NCBI GenBank assembly: GCA_016124845.1
Contig: WGMW01000031.1
Coordinates: 1-41,199 of the forward strand
DNA from: Flavobacteriales bacterium
GTDB lineage: Bacteria; Bacteroidota; Bacteroidia; UBA10329
Direction: 5' to 3'
Length of the DNA: 41,199 nucleotides
A program made the position numbers and the translations under genes. Each line of letters begins with the position of its first letter. The stretch's first letter is position 1. Below, in pieces: positions 1 through 8,257 of this stretch. The notes under the pieces are model-generated. The model was not told the DNA's origin and did no database searches. It was given only the letters and a program-made list of their open reading frames with translations.

Positions 1-13
1 CCTTACGGATATT

Positions 14-169
14 CTATGCCAGAAAGTAAAGGTCGATGATGACCAAGATGAAATAAGGCACCAACCCGCCCGCGCCTGAATAATCCTTGGCAATGCGCTG
101 CCCCAAAAAGAGGGTGGAAAGAGTGGTAGATACATACATAAACTGGCAGAGGGCTCGCCTTCTACCGTT
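14..169 (-). pseudogene. 3' remnant of an unidentified membrane protein gene
   Basis: On the minus strand an open stretch ends at a TAG at 14-16 and is closed upstream by an in-frame TAA at 170-172. The last 41 or so residues read like a real protein C-terminus: a polar stretch (LGQRIAKDYSGAGG) followed by a hydrophobic membrane-like segment (LVPYFILVIIDLYFLA). No upstream continuation is visible in any frame, so this is probably a broken gene. A short orphan reading frame is also possible. I do not recognise the family. Confidence 0.3.
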
Positions 170-283
170 TTAAGATGTCGATCCAGAGCTAACGGTAAAT
201 ACCCAACGCTTGTCGGATGCCAATTCGGAGCAAAGGATTGCCTCCCAACAGTTGTAGGATGGGAATCTGGACTGACGGATTGA

Positions 284-445
284 CACAGTTCATTGATCTT
301 CGAATCGAACGACAAGGATTACCATTGGGACGGCACCTTCAAAGGCAAGCAGGTAGAAATTGGTGTGTACGTCTATGATTTCACTATTGTGGATGTATAT
401 GGCGAAACGCACTTCTACCGCGGAGGCGTGAAGCTGATGCGTTAA
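284..445 (+). pseudogene. Remnant of a T9SS type B (gliding-motility CHU_C) sorting domain
   Basis: The frame is open from 284 (a TGA lies at 281-283) to a TAA at 443-445. It encodes about 50 residues that match the C-terminal half of the type B T9SS sorting domain: FESNDKDYHWDGTFKGK, then a GVYVY strand, then YRGGVKLMR at the very end. In intact proteins this domain (TIGR04131-like) closes large secreted adhesins. Here no cargo or start codon precedes it, so it is the tail of a deleted or rearranged gene. The spacer 170-283 shows no gene that I can identify. Confidence 0.55.
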
Positions 446-447
446 GA

Positions 448-502
448 CCTCCCCCAGCCCCTCCCTTCGACAAGCTCAGGACAGGCCTTGCAAGGAGGGG
501 AG
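448..502. repeat. Dispersed palindromic intergenic repeat
   Basis: This is a G/C-rich inverted element. CCCCTCCCTT at the left pairs with AAGGAGGGG at the right. Between them lies TTCGACAAGCTCAGGACAGG, a motif I know from intergenic repeat families in Bacteroidetes and other bacteria. It sits between the sorting-domain remnant and the 3' end of the holA-like gene and may act as a terminator-like hairpin. Only one copy is seen in this window. Confidence 0.5.
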
Positions 503-540
503 TTTGAACTTTACAAACGTTTACAGGTAGGAAAATGGGC

Positions 541-1578
541 TTAGTGAACGATCTTAAAAACGAGCTCTTTCATCAGGTCGCCTGGTTCAGTGCTTACGTT
601 GCCGATGCCTTTGCTTTTCAGGTCCACATCTCGCAAATAGCCCATAATGCTACGTAGCTTCTTGGCAGAGAACGTACGCGCACCCAATTCATAATCCTTT
701 ATAAAATAAGGGCTGACCCGCAGCACACGGGCCGCATCGCCTCCGCGTTGGTTCTGCTGCAACCATTGCAACAGCATGATCTTGTAGAAGTAGCCGTAGA
801 GCGTGGCCGTAAGCATGGGCAACGGATGCTCCTTTATGTTGTTTGCGAAATGGATGATGATGCGGTTGGCCTTGTTCACATCGCGCCTTAGCAGCGCATT
901 CTGCAACTCGAACACGTTGAAATCCTTGCTGATGCCGATGTTGCGCTCAATGAGTTCGGGGGTGATGGAGCCTCCTTTTTCGAGGTCGATGAAGAGTTTG
1001 CCCAACTCGTTGTCGATCTTGCCGAGGTCGTTGCCCAGATATTCGGCCAAAATGGTGGCCGTGCGCGGATCGATATGATATCCTTGCGCCTGTATGTGTT
1101 CAGAGATCCACGTTGGCAGCGTCCAATCTTTCACCTTTTCTGAAGTGAAGAACACCCCGTTCTTCTCGATGGCCGCTTTCAGGTCTTTGCCCACTTTTTT
1201 GCGCGCATCTATCTTCTTGTACTTATGGCAGAAAACAAGCACGGTTGTCGGCTGCGGGTTCTGCACGTAGGCCAGCAGTTCGCTCTTGGCATCATCGCCA
1301 CTTGGAATGAGGTTACGTAACCGCTGCGCCTCTTTCACAATGACCACCTGCCGCTGCGCCATCATCGGAAAGCGCTTGGCCTCGGAAACGATGGTGCCCA
1401 CATCCGTGTCCAAACCATACAGCACGGTTTGGTTAAAACTGCGCTCATCCTCCGTGAGTGCATGCTCCGCGATGTAATCCGAAATACGGTCGATGTAGAA
1501 CGGCTCCTCGCCTTGCAGGAAATAAACAGGCTTGTAATTGCCTGCTCTCAAATCAGCCAGAATATTTCGAATAGGCAT
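541..1578 (-). CDS. holA: DNA polymerase III delta subunit
   Basis: The 345-residue protein matches the delta subunit of the clamp loader, which opens the beta sliding clamp during DNA replication. The N-terminal AAA+-like region contains GNYKPVYFLQGEEPFYIDR, the family's degenerate nucleotide-site segment without a Walker lysine, as is usual for delta. It is followed by the RFPMMAQRQVVIVKEAQ and STTVLVF-type strands (here TTVLVFCHKYKKID). The C-terminal helical collar includes NDLGKIDNELGKL and the GISKDFNVFELQNALL region. Length and layout fit the family. The ATG at 1576-1578 directly abuts the stop codon of the upstream amn gene, so the two are probably cotranscribed. Assignment is confident; the symbol follows E. 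coli usage. Confidence 0.88.
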   Translation of the reverse strand: MPIRNILADLRAGNYKPVYFLQGEEPFYIDRISDYIAEHALTEDERSFNQTVLYGLDTDVGTIVSEAKRFPMMAQRQVVIVKEAQRLRNLIPSGDDAKSELLAYVQNPQPTTVLVFCHKYKKIDARKKVGKDLKAAIEKNGVFFTSEKVKDWTLPTWISEHIQAQGYHIDPRTATILAEYLGNDLGKIDNELGKLFIDLEKGGSITPELIERNIGISKDFNVFELQNALLRRDVNKANRIIIHFANNIKEHPLPMLTATLYGYFYKIMLLQWLQQNQRGGDAARVLRVSPYFIKDYELGARTFSAKKLRSIMGYLRDVDLKSKGIGNVSTEPGDLMKELVFKIVH

Positions 1579-2349
1579 CTAAAATCTCAGGTGTTTGACG
1601 GTGAGACCGTTGTTGATCAACTGCTCCAACGATCGGATGCCGATCTTCACGTGGCGGTCCACGAAATCGGCTGTGATCTTCTTGTCGCTTTCCTCGGTTT
1701 TCACGCCCGAAGGTATCATCGGCTGATCGGAGACCAAGAGCAATGCTCCTGTAGGAATCTCGTTGTAAAAACCCGTGATGAAAAGCGTGGCCGTTTCCAT
1801 ATCGATGCCCATGGCACGCACCTTTCGCAGCTTGCGTTTGAATTTATTGTCGTGTTCCCAAACCCTGCGGTTGGTGGTATAAATGGTTCCCGTCCAGTAG
1901 TCGTAACCGAAATCGCGCATGGTGGTAGAGACCGCCTTTTGTAATCCGAACGCAGGCAACGCAGGCACTTCTGGCGGCAGGTAGTCGTTGGAAGTTCCCT
2001 CGCCACGGATGGCCGCAATGGGAATAAGCAGGTCGCCCAAGGCATTCTTCTTTTTCAATCCGCCACACTTACCGAGAAACAGACATGCTTTGGGCGCCAC
2101 GGCCGTGAGCAGATCCATGATGGTGGCGGCATTGGCCGTGCCCATCCCGAAGTTGATGATGGTGATGTCGCCTGCCGTTGCCGATGGCATGGAGTTGTTC
2201 GTACCATCCACTTCCACTCCATTCATCTCCGCAAACTTTTCCACATAGTTCTGGAAGTTGGTGAGCAGGATGTATTTGCCGAACTTCTCCACTTCCACGC
2301 CTGTGTAGCGCGGCAGCCAATTCTGTACGATCTCTTCCTTGGATTTCAT
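1579..2349 (-). CDS. amn: AMP nucleosidase (short Bacteroidetes form)
   Basis: The 256-residue cytoplasmic enzyme belongs to the nucleoside phosphorylase/nucleosidase fold. By family it cleaves AMP to adenine and ribose 5-phosphate. Supporting motifs are the phosphate/ribose-site segment FGMGTANAATIMDLL, the FLGKCGGLKKK loop, the purine-site motif GIDMETATLFITGF and the conserved LLLVSDQPMIPSGVKT. It lacks the long N-terminal regulatory domain of E. coli Amn, which is normal for the Bacteroidetes form. The stop codon is immediately followed by the holA start, a zero-base junction. It is divergent from the secreted-protein array that starts at 2443; the shared upstream region has TACCTTCA about 13 bases before the ATG, an imperfect -7 element. 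A general nucleoside phosphorylase is the main alternative. Confidence 0.82.
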   Translation of the reverse strand: MKSKEEIVQNWLPRYTGVEVEKFGKYILLTNFQNYVEKFAEMNGVEVDGTNNSMPSATAGDITIINFGMGTANAATIMDLLTAVAPKACLFLGKCGGLKKKNALGDLLIPIAAIRGEGTSNDYLPPEVPALPAFGLQKAVSTTMRDFGYDYWTGTIYTTNRRVWEHDNKFKRKLRKVRAMGIDMETATLFITGFYNEIPTGALLLVSDQPMIPSGVKTEESDKKITADFVDRHVKIGIRSLEQLINNGLTVKHLRF

Positions 2350-2412
2350 GGGGTGGTGAAGGTACGGAAGATGCGAGGTCAGAAAAAGGATTGCTTCAAA
2401 ATCTAACTCAAA

Positions 2413-2419
2413 TACTTTG
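2413..2419 (+). promoter_or_regulatory. Putative -7 promoter element of the T9SS array
   Basis: TACTTTG at 2413-2419 is one base shorter than the Bacteroidetes consensus TAnnTTTG. It is the only such element I see before the five-gene array. Transcription would start close to the ATG at 2425, so the first cistron would have a very short or no leader. No clear -33 TTTG is visible. Confidence 0.4.
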
Positions 2420-2442
2420 TGAGAATGATTAACTTCGAAGGT

Positions 2443-3471
2443 ATGAAATGGATGTTCCCGCTTCTATTGCTTTGTTGGATATCGACCGTTAGCGGGCAGA
2501 CACCTTCCGACTGCTCCATTCCCACTTGGTTGGAAAACGAATATCATGATGATGTGCGGTTCTTGGCCATGAATCGGATCATCGCAACGAATGCTCCAGC
2601 GATGGACTCCCTCTTTGTTCCACTGGCCTATTTGGACACGGTTTGGGAAGGACTGGCCGCCATTTACAATGTTCAGAACATGCCCGAGCGGGACACGGTT
2701 TTCGACCTGTACTGCATTCATCAATATCTGGGTGGAGAAGCCACGGTCAATCTTTTCACCGTGTCTGTCGATACCACGTACGCATGGACAAATAACTGGC
2801 AGAATCTTACCACTCCGACCGGTGTTCCACAACTTGACAGCATCCTTTCCCTGACACAACTGAGCGTGGTCAATTTTTCGCCCTATTTCAATAACGCAAC
2901 TCTTCTTACCCCTCTCGACCTGAACAGTTCTGGTGTCCATTCCGCATTGCTCAACATCGATGGGATAACCGAAGTGGATGGTTGGGAGATCAATGGTGAT
3001 GGAAACTGGCTGACCTACTCCACCAGTGCTGGAATTCGGCACTATTCGTTTGAACTGGCCTGTGAAGATTGTCCCTCAGGCTGCATGGGTCACAGAATCT
3101 GGAACTTTAGCGTCACACCAACATGTGAAGTTTCGTTTGATGGCATGCAGGATTTTGGAGGCACCAGCTGTATCAATGATCCGGATTTGCAATGTGGATA
3201 TACCGCCATCGGCAACTCAGAGAAGGCTGAATTCCCCATTTATCCCAATCCGACCAACGGTGTTTTTCAGATGCAGCTTTCAGATTGGAACGGTGCGAAG
3301 GATTTGTCGGTGACCGTTTGTGATAAGCTTGGCCGCAGGATGGAAAGCCTCAAACCGCAAACTTCCACTATTGAGATCGATGCAAGTGCGTGGCCGAACG
3401 GTGTGTATTCGGTTTCGCTGATCAACCAAAGTGGCGCACAGCATACAGAACGGCTGGTGATGCAGCATTAA
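2443..3471 (+). CDS. Secreted protein with T9SS type A sorting domain (first of array)
   Basis: The protein has 342 residues if it starts at ATG 2443, which puts a compact signal peptide (MKWMFPLLLLCWISTVSGQ) at the N-terminus. GTG 2419 and ATG 2425 are in-frame alternatives. The mature region is Cys-rich (CEDCPSGCMGHRIW) and I recognise no domain in it. The last 75 or so residues are a type A sorting domain: IYPNPTNGVFQMQLSDW, then LSVTVCDKLGRRM, then WPNGVYSVSLINQSG and ERLVMQH. That domain is nearly identical to the ones in the four genes downstream, although the cargo is unrelated to theirs. The next gene starts 11 bases after the stop, so this is probably the first cistron of an operon. 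Confidence 0.75.
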   Translation: MKWMFPLLLLCWISTVSGQTPSDCSIPTWLENEYHDDVRFLAMNRIIATNAPAMDSLFVPLAYLDTVWEGLAAIYNVQNMPERDTVFDLYCIHQYLGGEATVNLFTVSVDTTYAWTNNWQNLTTPTGVPQLDSILSLTQLSVVNFSPYFNNATLLTPLDLNSSGVHSALLNIDGITEVDGWEINGDGNWLTYSTSAGIRHYSFELACEDCPSGCMGHRIWNFSVTPTCEVSFDGMQDFGGTSCINDPDLQCGYTAIGNSEKAEFPIYPNPTNGVFQMQLSDWNGAKDLSVTVCDKLGRRMESLKPQTSTIEIDASAWPNGVYSVSLINQSGAQHTERLVMQH

Positions 3472-3593
3472 CTTCCAAACTCATGAAAAAGACATTTACG
3501 CTTCTCTCTTTGCTCATGGTACTGACCGCATCAGATTTGTTGGCTCAGAATTACCAGCCCATCAACAGCCACTCGTTGCAGGTGTTTTATCAG
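3231..3593 (+). repeat. Array junction repeat, copy 1
   Basis: A block of about 360 bases covers the sorting domain of one gene, the spacer CTTCCAAACTC, and the signal peptide plus first mature residues of the next gene. Nearly the same DNA recurs at each gene junction of the array. Copy 1 begins at the FPIYPNP codons of the first gene. Confidence 0.7.
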
Positions 3594-5057
3594 GAAAACT
3601 CGTTTCCACTAAATTCCTTTAGCGGTGGCAACATGTGGGGGACGAAAATCGACTCGGTGGCGGTAACCACCCAAGGAGACAGCCTCTACTACAATTACAG
3701 GATCTATCGTGACACCTCAGCTTCGGGTTCTGGTTGCATTTGGTGGAATGCGCCCAACTGGAACGGCATCCAAACTAAAGTTGACACATTGGGATCTTCG
3801 TGGTTCTACAACCAATCTCAGGACAGCATCCGTATTTATCACCAAGGGCAGCTGAATGAAGAATGGCTTGCCTACACCTTTGATAACGGTGATTCGTTAC
3901 TGGCAAAGATCATATCAGTTGAGTGGATCGATGATGGATGGGTTGAAGACTCTGTAAAGACAATCCGGTTCAGTCGCGTTTCTAATGGTATTGAGGTTTC
4001 GGACCCATTGAATAATGCCAACTTGCAGGTTTATCAGAACCATGGTTTCAGAAAGACTATGGACTTTTTGAAATTTCCATTTGAGACTGATTCCATCATG
4101 CGCGTTGACCTGAATTCGATCAACGCCAATTCTCCCGGATATAAATCTGACAATGTTGTCGTTCCGTTCCCAAGTGTTGGTGATGGCTACCTTCAAACAA
4201 CCAATTGGCATACCGGATCTTGTTATGTAAATACCGATGTTTCTATCCTTGTAAATGATGTGCAACCCGATGGGAACAATGGTGACCTTCTGGTTTCAAT
4301 CATCAAGAATCAAGAACAAACGGGTCTCGGACACATTACCCCCGGCTGGGATATAATATCCTGCGATCCATCAGTCACATTCAACTCAAGCCACAACTAC
4401 AACCAATCATTAATTCTTCACTATCAGAAATTACCAGACACCATTAAACCTCTGATTCAAGACTCTGACGGGTTGCATTGCATGCCAAGAGAAAATGGAG
4501 CCGCTTACCTCTATTCCGTTGAATCAAATTGTGGTAATCCGACCATACGAACCGGAGGTGACTTAATAGACCCTGCTTACTATTATTATGACAGCATATC
4601 AGATCCGTGTCTGAATTTCTACCCTCCGGAATGTGAAAGCACGCCAGAAATGATATTCTCGCCATATCTGGGCTATATCGGTTCGTTTTCATACTCTGTT
4701 GATAGTTACTGTACAGCTGCTCTGTTTACTCACACCGATTACAGTTATTTGAAAGTCGGAGATTTTGTCTGCGGAGAATACGCCATGGTTGGCATCGAAG
4801 AAAACCAACGACCCAAATTTTCCATCTACCCCAATCCTACCAACGGTGTTTTTCAGATGCAGCTTTCAGATTGGACTGCCGCAAAGAATCTCTCTGTGAC
4901 CGTTTACGATATGCTTGGCCGCACGGTGGAAAGCCTCAAACCACAAACTTCCACTATTGAGATCGATGCAAGTGCGTGGCCCAATGGGGTTTATTCGATT
5001 TCGCTGGTCAACCAAAGTGGCGCACGGCATACAGAACGGCTGGTGATGCAGCATTAA
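3483..5057 (+). CDS. T9SS-secreted array paralogue 1
   Basis: The 524-residue protein has a signal peptide MKKTFTLLSLLMVLTASDLLAQ, and mature NYQPINSHSLQVFYQ is shared by all four array paralogues. The middle carries family landmarks: NMWGTKIDSVAV, CIWWNAPNWNG, EEWLAYTFDNGDSL, DDGWVEDSVKTI, HGFRKTMDFLKFPFET, VDLNSINANSPGY and CMPRENGAAYLYS. The C-terminus is VGIEENQRPKFSIYPNP plus a full type A sorting domain ending ERLVMQH. It is presumably exported by Sec, moved across the outer membrane by T9SS and then surface-anchored or released. The ATG is chosen because it gives the signal peptide; the frame is open further upstream only because it runs antiphase through the previous gene. I know no function for the central family. 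Confidence 0.8.
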   Translation: MKKTFTLLSLLMVLTASDLLAQNYQPINSHSLQVFYQENSFPLNSFSGGNMWGTKIDSVAVTTQGDSLYYNYRIYRDTSASGSGCIWWNAPNWNGIQTKVDTLGSSWFYNQSQDSIRIYHQGQLNEEWLAYTFDNGDSLLAKIISVEWIDDGWVEDSVKTIRFSRVSNGIEVSDPLNNANLQVYQNHGFRKTMDFLKFPFETDSIMRVDLNSINANSPGYKSDNVVVPFPSVGDGYLQTTNWHTGSCYVNTDVSILVNDVQPDGNNGDLLVSIIKNQEQTGLGHITPGWDIISCDPSVTFNSSHNYNQSLILHYQKLPDTIKPLIQDSDGLHCMPRENGAAYLYSVESNCGNPTIRTGGDLIDPAYYYYDSISDPCLNFYPPECESTPEMIFSPYLGYIGSFSYSVDSYCTAALFTHTDYSYLKVGDFVCGEYAMVGIEENQRPKFSIYPNPTNGVFQMQLSDWTAAKNLSVTVYDMLGRTVESLKPQTSTIEIDASAWPNGVYSISLVNQSGARHTERLVMQH

Positions 5058-5177
5058 CTTCCAAACTCATGAAAAAGACATTTACGCTTCTCTCTTTCCT
5101 CATGGTACTGAGCACATCAGATTCATCCGCTCAGAACTACCAGCCCATCAACAGCCACTCCTTGCAGGTGTTTTATC
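4746..5177 (+). repeat. Array junction repeat, copy 2
   Basis: Same block as copy 1, extended upstream to include YLKVGDFVCGEYAMVGIEENQ. Its first 119 bases (4746-4864) are identical to 7824-7942 in copy 4. Confidence 0.75.
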
Positions 5178-6532
5178 AAGAGACACCTTATTTCACTCCC
5201 TATAGCGGGCAGACTGATGCAAACATGTGGGGTACACGGATTGACTCCATAAGTGTCACCGCGAACAATGATACCATCTATTTCAATTATCCCATTGCTC
5301 GTGATACAGCTGCCGAGAATGGTCAATTCGGCAGTATATGGTGGGACGCCCCCAATTGGAGCGGAAAACAAACGAGAATCGAACCATCTGGTTCAACATG
5401 GTTTTACACTCACAATGACGATAGCGTAAAAATTGAGCCTTTGCTTTCTCTCAATCAGGAATGGTTGGCTTATACCTACCTCAACGGAGACTCTTTAGTA
5501 GGTAAAATAACAAATGTTACTTGGGAAGATGATGGATGGATAACCGACTCCGTAAAGACCATAACGTTTTCAAGATATTCAAGCGGGAACCTTATTTGGG
5601 AGGGTATGCCGATTGAACTTTACAAAGAAAACGGGTTTCGAAAAATGGTGGATTTTGTAAAGTTTCCCAATGATACTATTCCAATACATCGAGTTGACCG
5701 GAATACCATCAATCAATACTCTCCAGGTTATTTGGTAAACGGAACTATTCGCCCAGAACCAACAATAGGAGATGGATTTTACACTATCTCAAGCTGCCAG
5801 TCTTACGGTGTCTCATGCTACGGCAGTAACGGTTCATCGTCAGAATCGGTTTTGGGAGTAACCACTGATAGCATCAGCGGTCAAATCACAGCGAGTGTGA
5901 TGAGGAACACTTTATACAATTCAACCTTCCAATCATCAACCATTGACCTGATTTATGAACTCTTGCCTGACACTTTCGTACCCATATACAATGCCCAGTT
6001 CAACGAGGATTTGATGCCGAGAGAAGGAGGCTCCGCTTATTCCTTTAGTTGGTCTCATCTTGTAAATACGGATGATAGTTGCACTTACCCCTTGGTCACC
6101 ATACACTCCCTACCTGCAGAATGTACAGGAGTAGAATACCATTTTGCTCCATACATCGGAATTGTTTACAAATTCTGGAGCGAAGATGATTATTACTGTA
6201 CTGGGTGGGCGTACCATTACTTTTACTACTCTTATCTGAAAGTTGGCGACTTAGAATGTGGCGAGCAACTTGTGGTCGGAACTGAAGAAAACCAACGACC
6301 CGAATTCTCCATCTACCCGAATCCGACCAACGGTGTTTTTCAGATGCAGCTTTCAGATTGGAATGCCGCCAAGGATTTTTCTGTGACCGTTTATGATATG
6401 CTTGGCCGCAGGATGGAAAACCTCAACCCGCAAACTTCCACTATTGAGATCGATGCAAGCGCGTGGCCCAATGGGGTTTATTCGATTTCGCTGGTCAACC
6501 AAAGTGGGCACAACATACAGAACGGCTGGTGA
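5069..6532 (+). CDS. T9SS-secreted array paralogue 2, frameshifted at its C-terminus
   Basis: This is the second paralogue, 487 residues as read. It has the same signal peptide (MKKTFTLLSFLMVLSTSDSSAQ) and landmarks: NMWGTRIDSISV, SIWWDAPNWSG, NQEWLAYTYLNGDSL, DDGWITDSVKTI, NGFRKMVDFVKFPND, VDRNTINQYSPGY and LMPREGGSAYSFS. The sorting domain is intact up to YSISLVNQSG. After that one base is missing near 6508 compared with the sister genes (AGTGGGCAC here, AGTGGCGCAC there). The reading frame therefore ends HNIQNGW instead of the family ERLVMQH; the lost tail is still legible in the other frame up to 6543. The final strand of the sorting signal is absent, so secretion may fail. A sequencing error cannot be excluded. 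Confidence 0.72.
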   Translation: MKKTFTLLSFLMVLSTSDSSAQNYQPINSHSLQVFYQETPYFTPYSGQTDANMWGTRIDSISVTANNDTIYFNYPIARDTAAENGQFGSIWWDAPNWSGKQTRIEPSGSTWFYTHNDDSVKIEPLLSLNQEWLAYTYLNGDSLVGKITNVTWEDDGWITDSVKTITFSRYSSGNLIWEGMPIELYKENGFRKMVDFVKFPNDTIPIHRVDRNTINQYSPGYLVNGTIRPEPTIGDGFYTISSCQSYGVSCYGSNGSSSESVLGVTTDSISGQITASVMRNTLYNSTFQSSTIDLIYELLPDTFVPIYNAQFNEDLMPREGGSAYSFSWSHLVNTDDSCTYPLVTIHSLPAECTGVEYHFAPYIGIVYKFWSEDDYYCTGWAYHYFYYSYLKVGDLECGEQLVVGTEENQRPEFSIYPNPTNGVFQMQLSDWNAAKDFSVTVYDMLGRRMENLNPQTSTIEIDASAWPNGVYSISLVNQSGHNIQNGW

Positions 6533-6664
6533 TGCAGCATTAACTTCCAAACTCATGAAAAAGACATTTACGCTTCTCTCTTTGCTCATGGTACTGAGCA
6601 CATCGGATTCATCCGCACAGAACTACCAGCCCATCAACAGCCACTCGTTGCAGGTGTTTTATCA
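6232..6664 (+). repeat. Array junction repeat, copy 3 (with single-base deletion)
   Basis: Same block as the other copies. It contains the one-base loss near 6508 that shifts the end of the upstream gene's sorting domain. Confidence 0.7.
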
Positions 6665-8135
6665 GGAAAACAACTTTGCACAAGGCGAAGACTATAACAT
6701 GTGGGGAACCCGAATTGATTCGGTTTCTACATCATCGAATGGCGATACCATCTATTACAATTACCCCATTGTCAGAGACACCATAGTAGAATACGAGCTG
6801 TATGATGGTTCCTGCGCCTGGTGGAATGCACCGAACTGGAACGGTTACGAAACCCGAATAGACACGAATGGAAATGCTTATTTCCGCAATTCGTTCGGTG
6901 ACAGTCTCCTTATAAGGTTCAGCGAACAACTTTCGGGTTCATGGGAAGCTTATCGCTTTGCTAACGGTGATAGCCTTGTAGCTACGATTACGGATATAAC
7001 TTGGGTAGATGATGCTTGGATTTCAGACTCGGTGAAAACAATTGAATTCATCCGCTACTCTACAAACGGAATCGTCACAGATCCAATGAATCATGTAACC
7101 TTGGAGATATATCGGTCGCATGGCTTCCGAAGAATGATTGATTTCGTAAGATTCCCTGTACATGACGAACCCATCTATCAGGTAGACCCCAATTCTATCA
7201 ATGTCAACTCCGTTCCTTACAGAGTTGGAAACGAATATCGGGCAACCCCACATGTTGGCGATGGATATTTTGAATACTCTCGTTTAGACTATGTGTCATC
7301 GCCAGCATATCATGGTTCAAGCACTTCCCGATTAATCACGGATGTTTCGACCAACGGGCAAGGTCAAGTGGTAGTGTATTGGCAAGAAAACTCTCAGTCA
7401 TATAGTTTCGATCAGGTTCCAAGCAACATATCTCCGTACGGATACACGTATGAACTTCATACTTCCGATGTTCAGATTGTCACATATTCCGAGATCTATA
7501 CTTCAAACCCTGACAGCTCCTTCAAAACCCTGATGCGTAACTACGATGACATCAACATGATGCCTCGAGAAAAATGGACCGGGTATGTTTATAATCTGTC
7601 AGAGAGCGAAGAATGTCCGAATACAGTAACGACCTCGAATTGTTGGGGGCCGATTGGCTGGGAGCCTGATAATGGTGATTCTTGCCTGTGGGCACCCATA
7701 TTTTTCAAATGCAATGGTGGAAACAACCAAACATTTATGGCTTATGTTGGCGATTACGGAAGCTCAAGTTGGCAAACGGATTGGGGAGCATCAACCCAAT
7801 ACTCAGCTTACACAGGCTATAGCTATTTGAAAGTCGGAGATTTTGTCTGCGGAGAATACGCCATGGTTGGCATCGAAGAAAACCAACGACCCAAATTTTC
7901 CATCTACCCCAATCCTACCAACGGTGTTTTTCAGATGCAGCTCTCAGATTGGAACGGTGCGAAGGATTTTTCTGTGACCGTTTACGATATGCTTGGCCGC
8001 ATGGTGGAAAACCTCAACCCACAAACTTCCACTATTGAGATCGATGCAAGTGCGTGGCCCAATGGGTTTTATTCGGTTTCGCTGATCAACGAACGTAGCG
8101 CACAGTATTCAGAACGGCTGGTGGTGCAGCATTAA
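6555..8135 (+). CDS. T9SS-secreted array paralogue 3
   Basis: The 526-residue protein starts at the ATG 11 bases after the restored end of the previous unit, giving signal peptide MKKTFTLLSLLMVLSTSDSSAQ. Landmarks in order are YNMWGTRIDSVST, CAWWNAPNWNGYETRID, SGSWEAYRFANGDSL, DDAWISDSVKTI, HGFRRMIDFVRFPVHD, VDPNSINVNSVPY and MMPREKWTGYVYN. Four Cys fall in the ECPNTVTTSNCW...CLW...CNGG stretch, which differs from the sister proteins. The C-terminal part is VGIEENQRPKFSIYPNP followed by a type A sorting domain ending ERLVVQH. A 119-base tract in its 3' part is identical to the same part of the 3483-5057 gene. Function unknown; cell-surface or released. Confidence 0.8.
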   Translation: MKKTFTLLSLLMVLSTSDSSAQNYQPINSHSLQVFYQENNFAQGEDYNMWGTRIDSVSTSSNGDTIYYNYPIVRDTIVEYELYDGSCAWWNAPNWNGYETRIDTNGNAYFRNSFGDSLLIRFSEQLSGSWEAYRFANGDSLVATITDITWVDDAWISDSVKTIEFIRYSTNGIVTDPMNHVTLEIYRSHGFRRMIDFVRFPVHDEPIYQVDPNSINVNSVPYRVGNEYRATPHVGDGYFEYSRLDYVSSPAYHGSSTSRLITDVSTNGQGQVVVYWQENSQSYSFDQVPSNISPYGYTYELHTSDVQIVTYSEIYTSNPDSSFKTLMRNYDDINMMPREKWTGYVYNLSESEECPNTVTTSNCWGPIGWEPDNGDSCLWAPIFFKCNGGNNQTFMAYVGDYGSSSWQTDWGASTQYSAYTGYSYLKVGDFVCGEYAMVGIEENQRPKFSIYPNPTNGVFQMQLSDWNGAKDFSVTVYDMLGRMVENLNPQTSTIEIDASAWPNGFYSVSLINERSAQYSERLVVQH

Positions 8136-8257
8136 CTTCCAAACTCATGAAAAAGACATTTACGCTTCTCCCTTTACTCATGGTACTGAGCACATCAGAT
8201 TCATCCGCTCAGAACTACCAGCCCATCAACAGCCACTCGTTGCAGGTGTTTTATCAG
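7824..8257 (+). repeat. Array junction repeat, copy 4
   Basis: Same block. The tract 7824-7942 is identical to 4746-4864, whereas the central coding regions of the two genes have diverged strongly. Confidence 0.75.

Noticed and set aside
23-120. Possible identification of the left-edge membrane fragment with a known transporter or glycosyltransferase family
   Set aside because: About 40 residues with one membrane segment are not enough to assign a family honestly.
1645-1656. CACGTG cores at 1648, 10469 and 26168 as candidate parS sites
   Set aside because: parS needs the longer palindrome TGTTTCACGTGAAACA; none of the three has matching flanks and all lie within coding sequence.
3390-3482. 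Upstream in-frame extensions of the array paralogues through the end of the previous gene
   Set aside because: The extensions read the previous gene's sorting domain out of frame; the internal MKKTFTLL start gives a proper signal peptide in every copy.
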